DNA of 64,000 bases from Rhipidocladum racemiflorum (GCA_036346355.1 CM070577.1:13143666-13207665); one strand, 5' to 3'. Shown: positions 1 through 12,150, numbered from the stretch's first letter. The notes: generated from the sequence alone by a model not told the origin. Made by a program: numbers and translations.

Positions 1-435
1 GAGTAAGGCATAAATCAAAAGTAGATTCCGATTAGTTATCTTTTTACTTACTTTAAAATTTACAAAATTTATATGGAAAAAGGTATATTAGTATAATGTA
101 TAGAAGCACTACCGTACGACTGTATTCTTCACTTCCACCACCAACTCCTCCGTGCTGTATACCTTCACACCTCGACGATAGCCGGGGCCGCACGCAGCTC
201 GGGTAAGCTTGAAACGTCAGTGCGAGGCAAAAATATCGTACTACGTGAGAAGGATTCGCATCATTTTTTTCTTTGGTTCGGGTTTTAATCATCAAGCTAA
301 AGCAACATTGGACGAGCTAATTAGTCTTGGGTCGCCAGTGACCAAACTGAAACCGGACAGCCACTTGCAGTGTGTAAAGCGAACACGGTACCAGCAGGCA
401 AATTTCGTACTCCATCTTAACTGTGCTTAACGAGT
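1..435. other. No gene recognised
   Basis: Ordinary AT-moderate sequence. The two short open frames overlap on opposite strands and match nothing I recognise. No repeat structure was seen before the MITE that begins at 445. Confidence 0.5.
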
Positions 436-444
436 ATTAATATT

Positions 445-625
445 GAGAATGGCTAAGTAACACTCGAGTGTTTTTTTAGTTTGTGAGCACTCAACTTGAG
501 GGTCTATAAAGAGAAGGGTGGTGGAGAGAAATGGCAAATTGATTGCATCAATGGATCTAGATCCAAAAGCTACAAATTTGAGTACTCACAAACCAAAAAA
601 ACACTCAGGTGCTCCCTAGTCACCC
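445..625. mobile_element. Mutator-like MITE (181 bp) with 9-bp TSD
   Basis: The 9-bp direct repeat ATTAATATT occurs at 436-444 and 626-634. Between them lie about 50-bp inverted termini: the left arm has 'GAGTGTTTTTTTAGTTTG' and the right arm is its complement with a few mismatches. A 9-bp TSD is the hallmark of the Mutator superfamily. There is no coding capacity, so this is a non-autonomous element. Confidence 0.8.
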
Positions 626-870
626 ATTAATATTTCGTATAAGGAACTCTTGTTTAGAAGAGGTAAAAAGGCTTACACCAAGTAGCACTGTGGCAGAAAA
701 CGATAATGCGAGGGGTTTAGCTATAGCTTGAGTTTTGGACTTTCTTCTCATTATATCTCATTTTTGGATCTTTTTTCCTCTCATACTATCGTACCGTGGT
801 TCTTCCATCGCAGCCTTTATCTTTCTTGAAAGTATCTCTTCGCTCTGTTATCGCTGTGATGCTTTTTTTG

Positions 871-1418
871 TTTCTTCTAGAAAACCTCGAAGTCCCAATC
901 GTAGTTCATCTGTCTTTCGGCCTCGTTTGGCAACTTTGAATCGGACCGTTTCTAATAAAATCTGGAAAACCCTAGCCAAACGGGTTAAAGCTCGGAACAA
1001 TTCTCCTCGGAACGTTTCTTTTTTTTTCCACGCTGGGGTCGAATTGCCCTCAACCACATTCCACCCCGATTCACAGAATCCAGATAGCTAGCCAAATAGT
1101 TTCCAGATAGTGATTCTGATTCTACCTAAAACGTTTCTATCAAGAATCTGAAATCGTTTCCGTTTTTACTAAAATCTAAAACTGTACCAAACAGAGCCTT
1201 GAGAGCTTCCAAATTTTGCATGGTCCAAATGGTCGCTGGTTCGGTGAATCTGGAATACGTGAAGCAACTGGCCCATTTTTCTTCTAGAAAACGCCGAAGT
1301 CCTAATCATACTCGTAGTTCATCTCTCTTTCAGAGCTTCCAAATTTTGCATGGTCCTAATGGTCAGTGGTCACTGGTTCGGTGAATCTGGAATACGTCAA
1401 GTAACTGGCCCATTTTTC
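871..1418. repeat. Tandem duplication of about 130 bp, first copy split by a MITE-like insert
   Basis: The block 'TTCTTCTAGAAAAC...GTAGTTCATCT' at 871-918 recurs at about 1276-1331. The following block 'AGAGCTTCCAAATTTTGCAT' occurs at about 1202 and 1332. In the second copy the two blocks are contiguous. In the first they are separated by about 280 bp (919-1200) that begins CCTCGTTTGGCA and ends CCAAACAGAGC, like a MITE. No clean TSD was found. Confidence 0.65.
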
Positions 1419-1650
1419 TTCTGTTGCTAATTTTTTTGCATTACTGATGATGGCGCACGCAAGGAAAATAGCTGACCCAATCATACTGAATATCTGAATA
1501 CTGATGGAGGCTATTAATCCATGGATGCATCCATGCCGTGATGCAATGCACCTCTGGTTTTAATATCCTGTAAAATCCTAGGGGAAATAGGTTAGATAGA
1601 CTTGCAGAGAGATATTGTAGATAAATATAATCTTCTGAAAGCATCATTAA

Positions 1651-1958
1651 GGATCTGTTTGTTTCAGCTAGATATTGTAGAAAACAGTTTTTAAAATCTA
1701 AAAGGTCAGACAACTTTCAATCTGGATTGTAACAAACTGAAGGCCAGATTATAGCAATCCCACAATCCACTTTAGAGGAGCTTTCCTTTTTTTTTTTTTT
1801 TTGTGCAAAAGACCACAATGTCCATTGTAGAAAACAGCAATCCAAACACACTATAATCTGAGTTGCCAAATAGCCATTAGCTTTCTAAACCTCTAGCTTT
1901 TAACAATCTAGATTTTAAAAACTGTTTTCTATAATCTTCGGCTGAAACAAATAAACCC
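1651..1958. mobile_element. Tourist-like (PIF/Harbinger) MITE, 308 bp
   Basis: A TAA target duplication lies at 1648-1650 and 1959-1961. The inverted ends, over 50 bp, read GGATCTGTTTGTTTCAGC and the complement of GGGTTTATTTGTTTCAGC. The arms continue with the shared block GAAAACAGTTTTTAAAATCT. It has no coding capacity. Confidence 0.85.
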
Positions 1959-2128
1959 TAAAAAAAAGCTATTTTCTATTGGGAAACTGAGAAGACAAGA
2001 AAAACTACCCTTCGTGCTAGAAAATCGATGATGATAGTACTACCATTTCAGCCATTGAGCTGTCATTTTCTATTTCGAGAGGACAGCACAAACCAGCAAG
2101 CTTCACACTTGCCCTGTCCTGTCAGTAT

Positions 2129-2654
2129 CATGGTTCAAAATCGGTGAAATTCGGCGAAATTTCGGATTTCGGGTCTCTCCGAGTTTTATAATCCCGGCGA
2201 AATTAAAAAAACCCTAAAAAAATTTAAAGTGCTACAGTGCATTAATATCTCGTCGAGATTTCGGTGAATTTAACCAAAATTTCGGTAAAATTGACCGAGA
2301 TTTGTATAAAAGTTGACCGGATTTAACCGTAATTGACCGGATTGGGTTCTTCACATAATTTCCCATGTGGGACAGTCGGTAGATCATAATTTCCGCGAAG
2401 TTGAAAAAACCCTAAAAAATTGAAAATGTGATAGTACCGGAAAATTTCACCGAGATTTCAGAATTTTGGACGAAATTTCGTCTAAATCAACCGAAATCTC
2501 AGAAATTTCGGTTAAAAAAAACCAGATTCAAATTTGATTCAAATTTTGCTTTTTGAATTTCGTTCAGATTTTATCCGAAATAACGAGATCTCGACGAAAA
2601 ATCGAATTTCGGTGAGTGACGAGATTCTACCCTAAACCGAAATTTTGAACCCTG
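2129..2654. mobile_element. hAT-like non-autonomous element, CATGGTTCAAAAT family, copy A
   Basis: Starts CATGGTTCAAAATCGG and ends with the complement of CAGGGTTCAAAATTTCGG. It is flanked by GTCAGTAT (2121-2128) and GTCATTAT (2655-2662), an 8-bp duplication with one mismatch. The interior is full of 'GAAATTTCGG'-type motifs and has no ORF. Copies B, C and D lie at 50730, 60234 and 63141. Assignment to hAT rests on TSD length and the CA-starting TIR only. Confidence 0.65.
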
Positions 2655-2662
2655 GTCATTAT

Positions 2663-3347
2663 ACGTAGACCGGAGAGTTAGTCTTGCACCAAAAAAAAAA
2701 AAAACAAGCGTTGACAATGCGATAATTGGAGGGGAGACGAGCCCGAATTGCGACGTCGAGGCTATCCATCCATGAGACCATGATCCATCCAGCCGGGGCC
2801 TGTCTTCTAGGCGGCATACCGCCGGGAGCTGAGGCAACGCGTCGTCGACAGCGACTCGCCCCGCCAGCCGCCACTAGTTTCTTGCCATTTGCTGAAGATC
2901 TACAGGGCTGAACAGAATCGATAGTCTCCAAGTTAAAATTCGCTGCTCGATCGATCCGTTCTCCAGGTTCTCAGCATCTGCATGCTGCAGCGGCTGAGAC
3001 TGCCTGGCCGATCCATTGCCCCCGGCTCTGCTGTGACAGGGACGGGGACCGGACGGGTCGACGGACCTCGGTGCGTGTCCATTGCTGATCGGTTTCGCGG
3101 CTTTCGGGTGCTGGGCACACATGGTGGGGGCAACCCCTGCCTGCAACGTGGTAGCGAGGATGATTTGCTAGTCTGCTACTATGCTACTGCAAACGTTTCG
3201 TTCGTTCCGGAATGCCTAGGGATTTTTAGAGCAATAAAGCTGCGCCATTGCTACTAGTATTACTTCTTTTGCGTTTTCCTTTTCCTCTGAGGATCTCTTG
3301 CGTTTTTGACGTGCTTCGCCAATGCATGGAGGTCCGTGACCCTTACA
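2663..3347. other. GC-richer spacer, no gene recognised
   Basis: Low-copy-looking sequence with several overlapping short open frames on both strands, none with a recognisable domain. An A-tract of about 14 bases lies near 2691. No promoter or terminator is assigned. Confidence 0.4.
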
Positions 3348-3473
3348 TTTTAATAAAAATTTACAGAAATCAAAGACCGGTTAAAAAAAATAACAAAAAT
3401 ACACCTCTGTAACCATTTGAAATAGCGATAGCCTCTCTGTACCCATTTGAAATAGCGACAGACTTTATGTCGC
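3348..3473. repeat. MULE left TIR, first part
   Basis: Matches the complement of 21525-21648, with two 'CCATTTGAAATAGCGA' units. The TIR resumes after the nested hAT at about 6930 and runs into the GA-rich tract near 7060. The matched ends total roughly 250 bp, typical of a long-TIR MULE. Confidence 0.75.
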
Positions 3474-3538
3474 CAATGACGTAGCCAGGATCTTAGATAA
3501 GGTTGGTCCAACTTAAAAAAAATATGTAACAAGGCAAC

Positions 3539-3544
<6 letters not shown>

Positions 3545-3600
<56 letters not shown>
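3545..3600. repeat. (AT)n microsatellite
   Basis: An uninterrupted AT dinucleotide tract of about 55 bases just inside the 3' end of the hAT element, downstream of its transposase stop codon. Confidence 0.95.
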
Positions 3601-3604
<4 letters not shown>

Positions 3605-3664
3605 TAAAAGCACAATACAAAGATAATAATAAAGTTTTGCAATGGTTCAAAGAATATTACCATA

Positions 3665-6163
3665 TTACTCATTCTTCTTGTCGGGCTTACGCCTTCTAAT
3701 GGCCATGAAAGTCTCGATTATATCATTTTCATCCACTTTGAAGAACATATCTCGCTCAATGAAAATGACTAGACAATCATTCAAAAGACTATCACCCATC
3801 CTATTTCTCAACTTATTTTTGACAAACTTCATTGCAGAAAATGCCCTTTCAACACTTGTCGTTGCCACCGGAAGAAGCAATACCAACTTGATAAGCAAGT
3901 ACACCAAATCATGAACATTATGTCTCTTTGTTTCAACAAGCTTAGCTGAGAGTTCAGGTAGACTTTTTAGGTCTTTGAAGTTATCATCTTTTCTCATGTC
4001 ATCAATATAGTTATCAAGTTGCATTTCAAGTCTTACCAAGTCGGTGCTTGAAATATCATTGGGGTAAAACTCAGCAAGTCTGCGTACCTTGTGTGCATCA
4101 AAAGAAACAAATGAGTTGGCGGGATTCAAAGCCAACATACAAGAAAGCAACTCCATATTAATCTCATCAAACCTATTATCAAGCTCTTGGCTAATTTTGT
4201 CAATTACCCCAATATACACTTCTCTTCTAAAGTGATCATCATTTGTTTGGTTTCGAGCAAACCGTGTTGATCTTCCATAAGGCACATAATTACCCTCCAT
4301 TGCAGGAACTTGAACACCATGTTTATTGCAAAACAAAGTGACCTTTTGAAGGAATTCAACCCATCCATCAGACCTCAATTGTTGCATTCTACTCTTTGCC
4401 AAACTAACAAGTGATATTGCATTAAGAATATCTTGCTCTCTTCTTTGTAAACACTCAGATAGATCATTTGTATATCCAAGAATAACAAGCATGAAGTGTG
4501 CACTAAAAATAAAGTCAAGTGACTCAAATGCTCAAACCATGGTATGAATTTTCGGCCAATCACCCCTTTGTGTAGTATCTTTGCCAAGACTTATGAGTAC
4601 GTCACGGATCATGGGATACATAGCAATAAGGTTGACAATAGTTTTGTAATGAGAACCCCATTGAGTATCACCGGGTCTAGCTAACCCCATTTCTTGATTT
4701 AATCCACTCCCAGTTTCTAGCTCACTGCATTTAATTGCTTCCAAGACATGTTGAAGTCTAACATTTCAAAGCATGTCATGGCGTTTACAAGAAACTCCAA
4801 CAGTACTCAGCAAGAGAGATACTTAATCAAAAAACCACACACAATCATCATTTCCCTTGGCAACAGCAACAAGAACTAGTTGTAGTTGATGTGCAAAACA
4901 ATGAATATAATAAGCAGAAGGTGACTCTTTCATTATCAGTGTTTTCAGCCCTTTAATTTCTCCTTTCATGTTGCTAGCCCCATCATAACCTTGACCACGA
5001 ATTTGAGATATAGTCAAACGGTGACTAGCAAGTAAAGCTCCAATTGCTTCCTTAAGTGATAAAGATGTAGTATCATCTACATGAACAACTCCAAGAAAGT
5101 GTTCACATGGCCTTCCCAGTTTATCAACATAACGCAAACAAAGAGCTAGTTGTTCCTTACATGATATATCACTAGACTCATCAGCTAGAATTGCATAGTT
5201 CTCATCACCAAGTTCTTCAATAATTTGCTTTCTAGTTTCTATGGCACAACATTGAATAATTTGCTTTTGTATCTCTGGAGAAGTTAAGGTGCAATTACCT
5301 GGAGCATTCTTCAAAACAAACTTATTCACCTCTTTCACTGTTTCTGCAAGCCATTTTAAAAGTTCAAGGAAGTTTCCTCTATTACTAGATTCTTCACCTT
5401 CATCATGACCACGAAATGCCAATCCTTGATGCAAAAGAAACTTCAAACATCTAATTGAGTAAGTCAATCTGATCTTGTAAAGACGTAGATCCTCACTACT
5501 CACCATTTCAATCTAATTATCAATTGTTGCTCTAGGATTCAAATATAAGTTGTATCTCTCCTGAGCTGCATTGTGAGCACCTGTTACACCACCCACATGT
5601 TTAATAAGTGCTTTGTCTCCATGATGCCAATTTCTCCAACCACCTTTAGTAAATGCATCAGACCCCTTACTATTTCCCTTTTTGAACAAGTAACATACAA
5701 AGCAAAATGCAGATTCCTTCTTGATACTATATTCAATCCATGGCTATTTATGAAACCATAAAGGAGTGAATTGGCGCTCCCTATTTCCAATTTTCCTTCT
5801 CTCAAAATCATGTGCATAAGGTTGGAATGGACCTTTAAGAATATATGCCCTTCGAATAGCATCTTGATCATTGACAGGGTAACTTGTAATTGGCAGCCTT
5901 TCCCCTGGATCATGTGGAAGGCGATTGATATCATAGACCGGTGGTGGTGGTGAGACATCTTCAAATGGAGGTGGAACTAAAGGCGGAGAAGATGGCATTG
6001 GATTATCACTTTCTTCAATTACTCTGTCTCATTGTAATGTGACTTCTTGTTCTTTATTTTGCTCTTCCGCCATAGCCACAGCCGGGGAAGGACACGAAGA
6101 GATAGTAGCCTTCTTTGCTGCATGTCTCCGAAAAAGAGATGCAATATCTCTATTCCTCTTCAT
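3665..6163 (-). pseudogene. hAT transposase, TTF-zinc-finger/DUF4371/hAT-dimerisation type, killed by six stop codons
   Basis: From the ATG at 6163 (MKRNRDIASLFRKHAAKK) to the stop at 3665, one reading frame of about 830 codons encodes a complete transposase of the zinc finger MYM-type protein 1-like class. In order it has a TTF-type zinc-finger region (AFCFVCYLFKKG near 5710), a DUF4371 RNase-H-like core (DESSDISCKEQLALCLRYV; GYDGASNM) and the C-terminal dimerisation motif SVERAFSAMKFVKNKLRN (about 3830-3780). The frame is broken only by in-frame stops at 6031-6029, 5746-5744, 5515-5513, 4825-4823, 4768-4766 and 4534-4532. I see no frameshift. Several stops sit where CAA, CAG or CGA would be expected, so C-to-T decay is likely. 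It is inactive as it stands. Confidence 0.9.
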
Positions 6164-7876
6164 ATTTCAATAATTCTTTTTGAGCTAGTCTGCAACCAAT
6201 AAAAATATCATAAAATCTTTAGTTTTGTGTGAGAACTCGAAGGTAAAGGAGCAAAGTCTGTGTGCGTGAATCACTATCGCAATATCGCTTGATAAATACT
6301 AGTTATGTATTTAGTATTCTAATTATGTCATCTGTACTTGTACTGTTGTACACAAGTAATTAATAAAATAATTAATAAACTAAGAAAGAAAGGAAGAGGA
6401 CAATAGGCACCACACAACCGCACATGGCCACAAGGCACAAACTGACAAGTACATGGTGCAAAGACAGGTTTCGTTCACCTGTTGATTCCTCGATGGCTGT
6501 GCCTGTGAAATCCAATTGCTGTCTTCTTGCTAGTCCTCAAGTCTCAACAGTTCAATGCTCGAGTCCTCAACGAAGAAACAAAACAATTAAACAAGAAGCA
6601 AGCAAACAGTCGCCGGCCGCATAGCACATACGCGTGGAGACTGGAGACGCGCGCCGCCGCCGGGCCGAGACTCAAGCACTCATCCGCCATTGCGCCGCAG
6701 GCCAGGTACTAAAGACCTCGCAATCAGGATTAGGATTAGGATCAGCGCGATAGTGCCTGCGCCCTGCGCCGCCTCCCATCCCCGGCTCTCCGCGAGGTCG
6801 CTCCCACGAATCTCGCTCGTGACGTTCGATCTTCCTTCGTGTCGGGTAGGAAATACACTATGGGCTGCCGGGGCATTGGTTGGGCCATGGCCCAACCGTG
6901 CCAACCGCTGGCTCGCCCGTGTCTGTCTCCGTTGCAATTAGCGACAGAGAACCCTACCCACCAGAAAATAGATGGGAAAGTGGAGGAGAAGAAAAAAGTG
7001 AGAGAGGAGGAAGAGGGAAAAAAGAAGAGGAAGAGAAGGAGGGAAAAAAATGAAAAAGAATAGGAGAAAAAATAGTAGAAGTGATGTTTAATATTAGTAT
7101 AAATAGAATACAAGCAAGGAGTACATGGTTCATAAAAATGGCATAACATAATGTAGAAAATGCAAGAAACGTATATAAATATATAAGGGTAGATAGCATT
7201 ACATAGAAATAATAATATACTTAGTATGACATCATTGATATAACATGATATAGAAAATGTGCAAAAAGACATGGAGCAACCATGAACGAAAACTATATCT
7301 AAGATACATGCGCGCCTTTTGAAAATGTAAAGAAGTCATACTGGCTGTCGTAGACCCTATTCGGAAGGCTCGAATGAGTAACCATATGGCATCCACATAA
7401 AGTGTTGATTATCAGGACAGCGTGGACGGAGCTGCTGGTCACGGTAGTGGCAAGTACAACTACAGCTCGCATTGCCGCAACAACAGTAAGTATGGTAGTC
7501 ACAGCCTAGGTGGACGACCTCCTCATTATTCCTCTACTTGAGCCTTTGTCGACGTAGGTTGTCGTTCTAGGTCTGGAGATCCAAGTTCTGCTTGCGGAAC
7601 TGTTCGTTCTCATTCTTAACCTCGTCGAGTTGCTCTTCCTTGTTATCAAGGTGTAGAAATAATTTGGAGATGTAACATTCAGCTGATGGGGGGAAATGAT
7701 TTGTCCAGCCATTCAGTGTATTTGCAATCCTCGGTCTGTAAGTAAGAGTAAGTGTCATATGGAAAGACATGCGTGGAATGGTACGTAAGAGTTATAGTGG
7801 TTACCATGAATAGAGAGTATTGATAGAAATGACGTCTTGGACTGGAATTGATAGTGTCGCAAACCTGGACAACAAC

Positions 7877-10800
7877 TGTGAGGGGAGCCGCCCAGATCGT
7901 CCTCGAGTTGTTGGATGATCGGTTGTTCCCGTCGGATTTGGATCCTAGCAACAAATCACCGGAGGTGATCCTGATGCTATTACCCAAGCCCGATGGAGAC
8001 CACCCTACGAACGTCCAACGACTTGACAACAACCCCGGTATTCCCCCGGTATGCGATCCGAAACTCGCCCAGGATCCCCACATACCGGTTCCCAAGTCAT
8101 ATCACAACAGTTCCCACAAAGGGGCATCGGGCCCAAACTCACTACCAGAGACGCACGAAACGCGGAAGCAACAAAACACACACGGCACACGGAAGCCCAA
8201 AGGACGACCAAACAAAACGAGGAGCGAAAGCCGATGTGTTCCATTACGTAAATAAAGTGCAATAGTTTACAAAAGTAAATCCGACTATCCTATGCAACAA
8301 AGTAAAACACCGGAAGTGTCATGCCCTGAACACTTCCAAGACACGCTGACGGCCTCTACTCGGTGCCCCGCCTGGCCACCGATAGGCGATGAGGGGCAGA
8401 ACTCACACCCCTCTGGATCCTCACCTGCAAAACCACAAAGCAGAAGCTTGAGTACAAAAAGTACTCGCAAGTCTTACCCGTGGTCCATATACGACCGACT
8501 CCAAAGGATATGCATTTGGATGTAACAAGGAACAAGCTGAAGGTAAAATTTGCAGAAATGCTCTTATTTGTGGTTTAGTTACTTAACTACTCAATTCACC
8601 ACAGTCTTAAGCGGTTGATACTGCACCTACTTCTAGCATGAAGTGTGATCAACATTAATTAAAACGAACACCACCTTTCAAAACAAGGCTCCAGCCCAAC
8701 GGCGAACCATACGTTCAAGTTATTTAGTACGCAGAAGAAGTTCAGATCAAGCTTGCTCATATCCGAGAGCGTGGCAATTCGAATCGCTTTATTAACCCTG
8801 CAGGGAAGCATTGATCGCACGACACTTACCACAAGGGCCTAGTGTCAACCCCCTCCCAATCATACCCAATCGCTGAAGCGTCCTCCTGTGGCCCGAAAAC
8901 CTAGCACCCCCTCGAGCTGCCCCAAGCCCGGCTTGGCGCTCGAGAGTCGGCCTAAGCCTCGCCCTCAACCACGCCCAACCACAGGAAGTTACGGTCCATC
9001 GATTCCATATGAGAGAAAGAGTGGCTTACCGTACCATAATCGGGCATGCGACCAACCGGGGTGTGCTCAAACTGATTCCACTTACGGATCGGTCCTTAAC
9101 TGACACAGACGGGGCTACACATTTGAGTCTCCATACCCAAATGAACCAACTCCCCGCCCGGTCCACAATTCATTTTCTTTTCAAAACCTTTCCCAATCCC
9201 AAGTCCAACACAACGTAGTATGCGTGACAGTAACAATCGCAAGTGACAGAATCCTCCGTCACTTGGCCCGAACCCGACACCTAAGCATTTCTAAGCGTGT
9301 TTCGATATATTACCCATAAGCTAGCTTCAAGGACGGAATTAACAACATCAAGGAGTAAATGCAGCAATTAGGATCTCACCTAACCCACAGTTCAATTCCT
9401 AATGCAAATACCTAATCAACGAATAAGCAATTTATTCCCGAAAGTAAATTGACATAAAGGATCGGATATGCTTAGGGGCTTGCCTGCTTCTGCTTGAGGA
9501 TCGACAGCAACGTGCCCTTCGGCAACTCCCTCAACCACGGCCACGTCAGTTGCCGCGGGATCGTTCTCTACACGAGTACAATGCATAATGAGATGCATGC
9601 CATGCAAAGAAACAATTAGAACAAAACCCCGACGCATCAACGCAAAATCCCCAACCGAACAGATCAGGTGAACCCGGACAGTCCGGGTTTTCCATCCGGA
9701 CAGTTCGGCTAACCCGGACACTCCGGCCACACACGACCGGATACTCCGGCCTAGGGCGGACACTCGGATCGGGTCCGACACTCGCCCAGCGCCTCGCCTA
9801 ACTATCACGAGGGATCGAGGTACCACCAAACCCTACGGCACCACGAGACCCCGATCTATGACTTTCCTACACGTGGCTAAGCCGGAGAAGCTCCTAACTA
9901 GCTTACTCCACGAGAAAAGACACTAATCCATAGAACCTCTAACCAACCCTTGGATCGGCATTACTACTACCCGAGCAACCATACTAGCACCCACATTCAT
10001 CAATCCAAGCCCCAAACCAACCCTAGAATCACTACAACCAAAAACCCTAAAGCTCAAGATCCAACTCCGAAACCTCAAATCTAAACCTAAGCTCTAACTC
10101 CCACCATTGATGACCCTAGCGCCCAAGAATCCCACGGATCAACCCCCAAGAGAGAGACCTACCTCCAAGGAAGATGGAGGAGAAGCAATGCCGGGTGGAG
10201 GAAGGAGGATGCCGGCGCGAGGACGAGCTAGAGGACGCCGGGGAGGAGCCACGGAGGTCGCCGGCCGGTGGGGCTCGCCGGAGTGGAGGTTGGGGGGTGG
10301 TGGGGAGAAGCACCAAGAAGCGTGGAAGGCTAGGGGGTATGAGGAGGAGTGGTGGGGAGGCTAAGAAAACAAGTGTTTATAGCCCCACCCCGAACATACC
10401 GGACACTCCGGACATTAACCCGGAGACTCCGGGTTGGGGTCTTCGGTATAGTCAACCCGGACACTCCGGACATTTGGTCCGGACACTCCGGGTCAGGGTT
10501 TCACTTTCCGTTGAAATCCGAACGGATTTCGCGAAATCCGCCTGCATCGAAGCCGAAAGAGAAACTGCTCAAATTCGCTCAAATTTAAATTTGAATTAAA
10601 AAATTATAAAAAATTTGGAAAAATTTATCCAAAATTTCTCTATAATTAGTATTAATAGCCCTGTGACCATTGGTGTGAATATTTTTTGAAAATACGGATT
10701 TTAGAGATGTATTTGAGCAATTGAAAATGTAGATAATAGAAAAAAAAAAGAAAAACTCGGCCTGCAGGCTTGAATTTATTTCATAGCAATATTTGTTAAA

Positions 10801-11815
10801 GTATATTTAGTATAAATATTTGTTGAAGTATATTTAGTTGTCATATTTATTGAAGTATATTTAATTCCAATATTTTTTTGTAAAAACCAACAGCATGAGA
10901 CAAGAAGAGCACTATCCATAAAATCATGACCTGTATTTAGAACGTACATCTGAGTTTTTTCTTAAAATCACATATAAACTGCTAAGAGATCATTATACTA
11001 AATCAAAATCCCCAGTTTAACTTGTTAACAATCAATATAGAATTATATGAGACCTATAGTAATAAACCGTCTATCTTTTTTCCTATTATTTTGAGAGAGA
11101 GCCATATCATAACTAAATATTCAACACGAATGCAAGTATTAAACTATCAACTATAGTGCATAAAAATAAATGGAAATACATTGTTGATCAAATAAATGCA
11201 ACATTTGAATCGTAATTTTAGACTACACCTTCACAACACACTGCATGTTTCAATATTTATTCAATTATATTTAGTAGTTATATTTGTTGAAATAATTTTT
11301 CAAATATTATTTTTGGCCTTTAATGGGTTTTTTTTCCAAGTTTTACAATATTTTTTTTACAATTTTTCCTAATTTTTCTACATTTTCCCTCTTTTTTCAA
11401 CTACCATCGGTTTTCAAGTCTTTTCGAGCGAATTTCGAGCCTTTTCGAGCGGTTTTCGAACCCAGCGGTTTGTCGAGCTTTTCGAGCGAATTTCGAACCT
11501 TTTCGAACGAATTTCGAGCCGTTTGTTAATTTCGCTCGGAGATTTTCGAGACTTTTCGACTAAATTTCAAATTCATTTGACTTTCGAACCTAACGGTTTT
11601 TAACGACTTCAACCGAATTTCGCGAATTTCGTACCGCTGACTAAAAGTAGTCTCGAAACGAAAAGTGAAACCCTGCTCCGGGTTGGGGCGCTCGGTCAGC
11701 CCAAGCCGGATACTCCGGACTCTTATCGGACATTCCGGGTTGGATCCGGACACTCCGGATGCTGATCCAGATACTCCGGATGCTCCAGAATTTTTGAAAG
11801 TTTGGGGCCTTGACA
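7877..11815 (-). mobile_element. Solo LTR, 3.9 kb (gypsy-like), TSD ACAAC
   Basis: Bounded by TG...CA ends: on the minus strand it starts TGTCAAGGCCCC and ends CTCCCCTCACA. The exact 5-bp TSD ACAAC lies at 7872-7876 and 11816-11820. It interrupts the GRF gene between Val codons. U3 carries several CCGGACACTCCGG-type imperfect palindromes and the TATA box is at 10381. The R-U5 segment includes GAGTACTTTTTGTACTCAAG, resembling the 'gagtact-tgtactca' element of the other gypsy LTRs here. No internal region is present, so it is a recombination product. ORFs near 10100-10600 are GC-rich leader, not genes. Confidence 0.85.
10376..10381 (-). promoter_or_regulatory. TATA box of the solo LTR
   Basis: Minus-strand GGGCTATAAACAC lies directly downstream of a cluster of CCGGAGTGTCCGG-like palindromes and upstream of a GC-rich leader, the expected place for the LTR transcription start. 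Confidence 0.55.
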
Positions 11816-12150
11816 ACAACATCGAGGTCATGCTTGCATATTGGCCACTTCAGGTGGTCATGTGGGCGATTGAAGTGGATTGGATTTTTCAGGTTGTAGT
11901 ACTCCCTTGTTCGAATGGGACAATCTGCGCTGAAGGATCGGGGTCGTAGGGACCGTAGATTTCACATACCTCGAGTGAAGGGTCGTGGCCTCGAAACCAT
12001 GAAGGGTCAGTGGCTAGCCTTGCGGTATGACCCTATCTTCCCCGACTACCCCTTCCACATCTTGAGGTGCCTCCTCTGTCTGTTATTGTAATATAGTGGA
12101 GGTTGGGGTAGTAAAGAAGTGTTGCCTGAGTGGCCGGTGGTATTTATAGG

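Larger units (their letters stand above)
3474..6921 (-). mobile_element. hAT transposon (3.4 kb) with a ZMYM1-like transposase, inserted in the MULE TIR
   Basis: The left end CAATGACGTAGCCAGG and the right end (complement CACGGGCGAGCCAGC) resemble the CAGGGGCGGAGCCAGG termini common in plant hAT elements of this type. The possible 8-bp TSD is TATGTCGC (3466-3473) against TCTGTCTC (6922-6929), six of eight bases matching. The element carries one transposase gene on the minus strand and a GC-rich 5' region at about 6600-6850. Confidence 0.75.
7306..12060 (-). pseudogene. GRF-type zinc-finger gene of the MULE, split by a 3.9-kb solo LTR
   Basis: Reading on the minus strand from ATG at 12060 gives a broken N-terminal part ending PICKHDLDVV at about 11820. 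After removal of the LTR at 7877-11815 it continues VQVCDTINSSPRRHFYQ at about 7876. A likely GT-AG intron (about 7800-7733) joins to TEDCKYTEWLDKSFPP. Cys/His spacing followed by R-R-H-F-Y and C-x-W-x-D matches a GRF zinc finger, a DNA-binding fold. A charged, probably coiled-coil stretch follows (EEQLDEVKNENEQFRKQNLD, about 7640-7570), then stop-containing sequence to about 7306. Early stops also occur upstream of the finger. It lies downstream of the transposase on the same strand, as a second MULE gene would. A captured host gene is the alternative. Confidence 0.65.

Noticed and set aside
6724..6742. Short GGATTA repeats resembling a telomere unit
   Set aside because: Only about three units, and not the plant TTTAGGG sequence. 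No interstitial telomere array.
7043..7272. 176-codon minus-strand open frame with Phe/Ser/Leu runs
   Set aside because: Translation of the purine-rich MULE TIR tract; low complexity with no support.
10107..10599. Open frames of 85 and 141 codons
   Set aside because: They fall in the GC-rich leader and palindromic U3 of the solo LTR at 7877-11815, antisense to its transcription.
8022..11820. 12-bp direct repeat CTTGACAACAAC at 8022-8033 and 11809-11820 as possible element boundaries
   Set aside because: The true boundaries are set by the exact TSD ACAAC at 7872 and 11816 and by the restored GRF reading frame. The copy at 8022 is inside the LTR and is coincidental.
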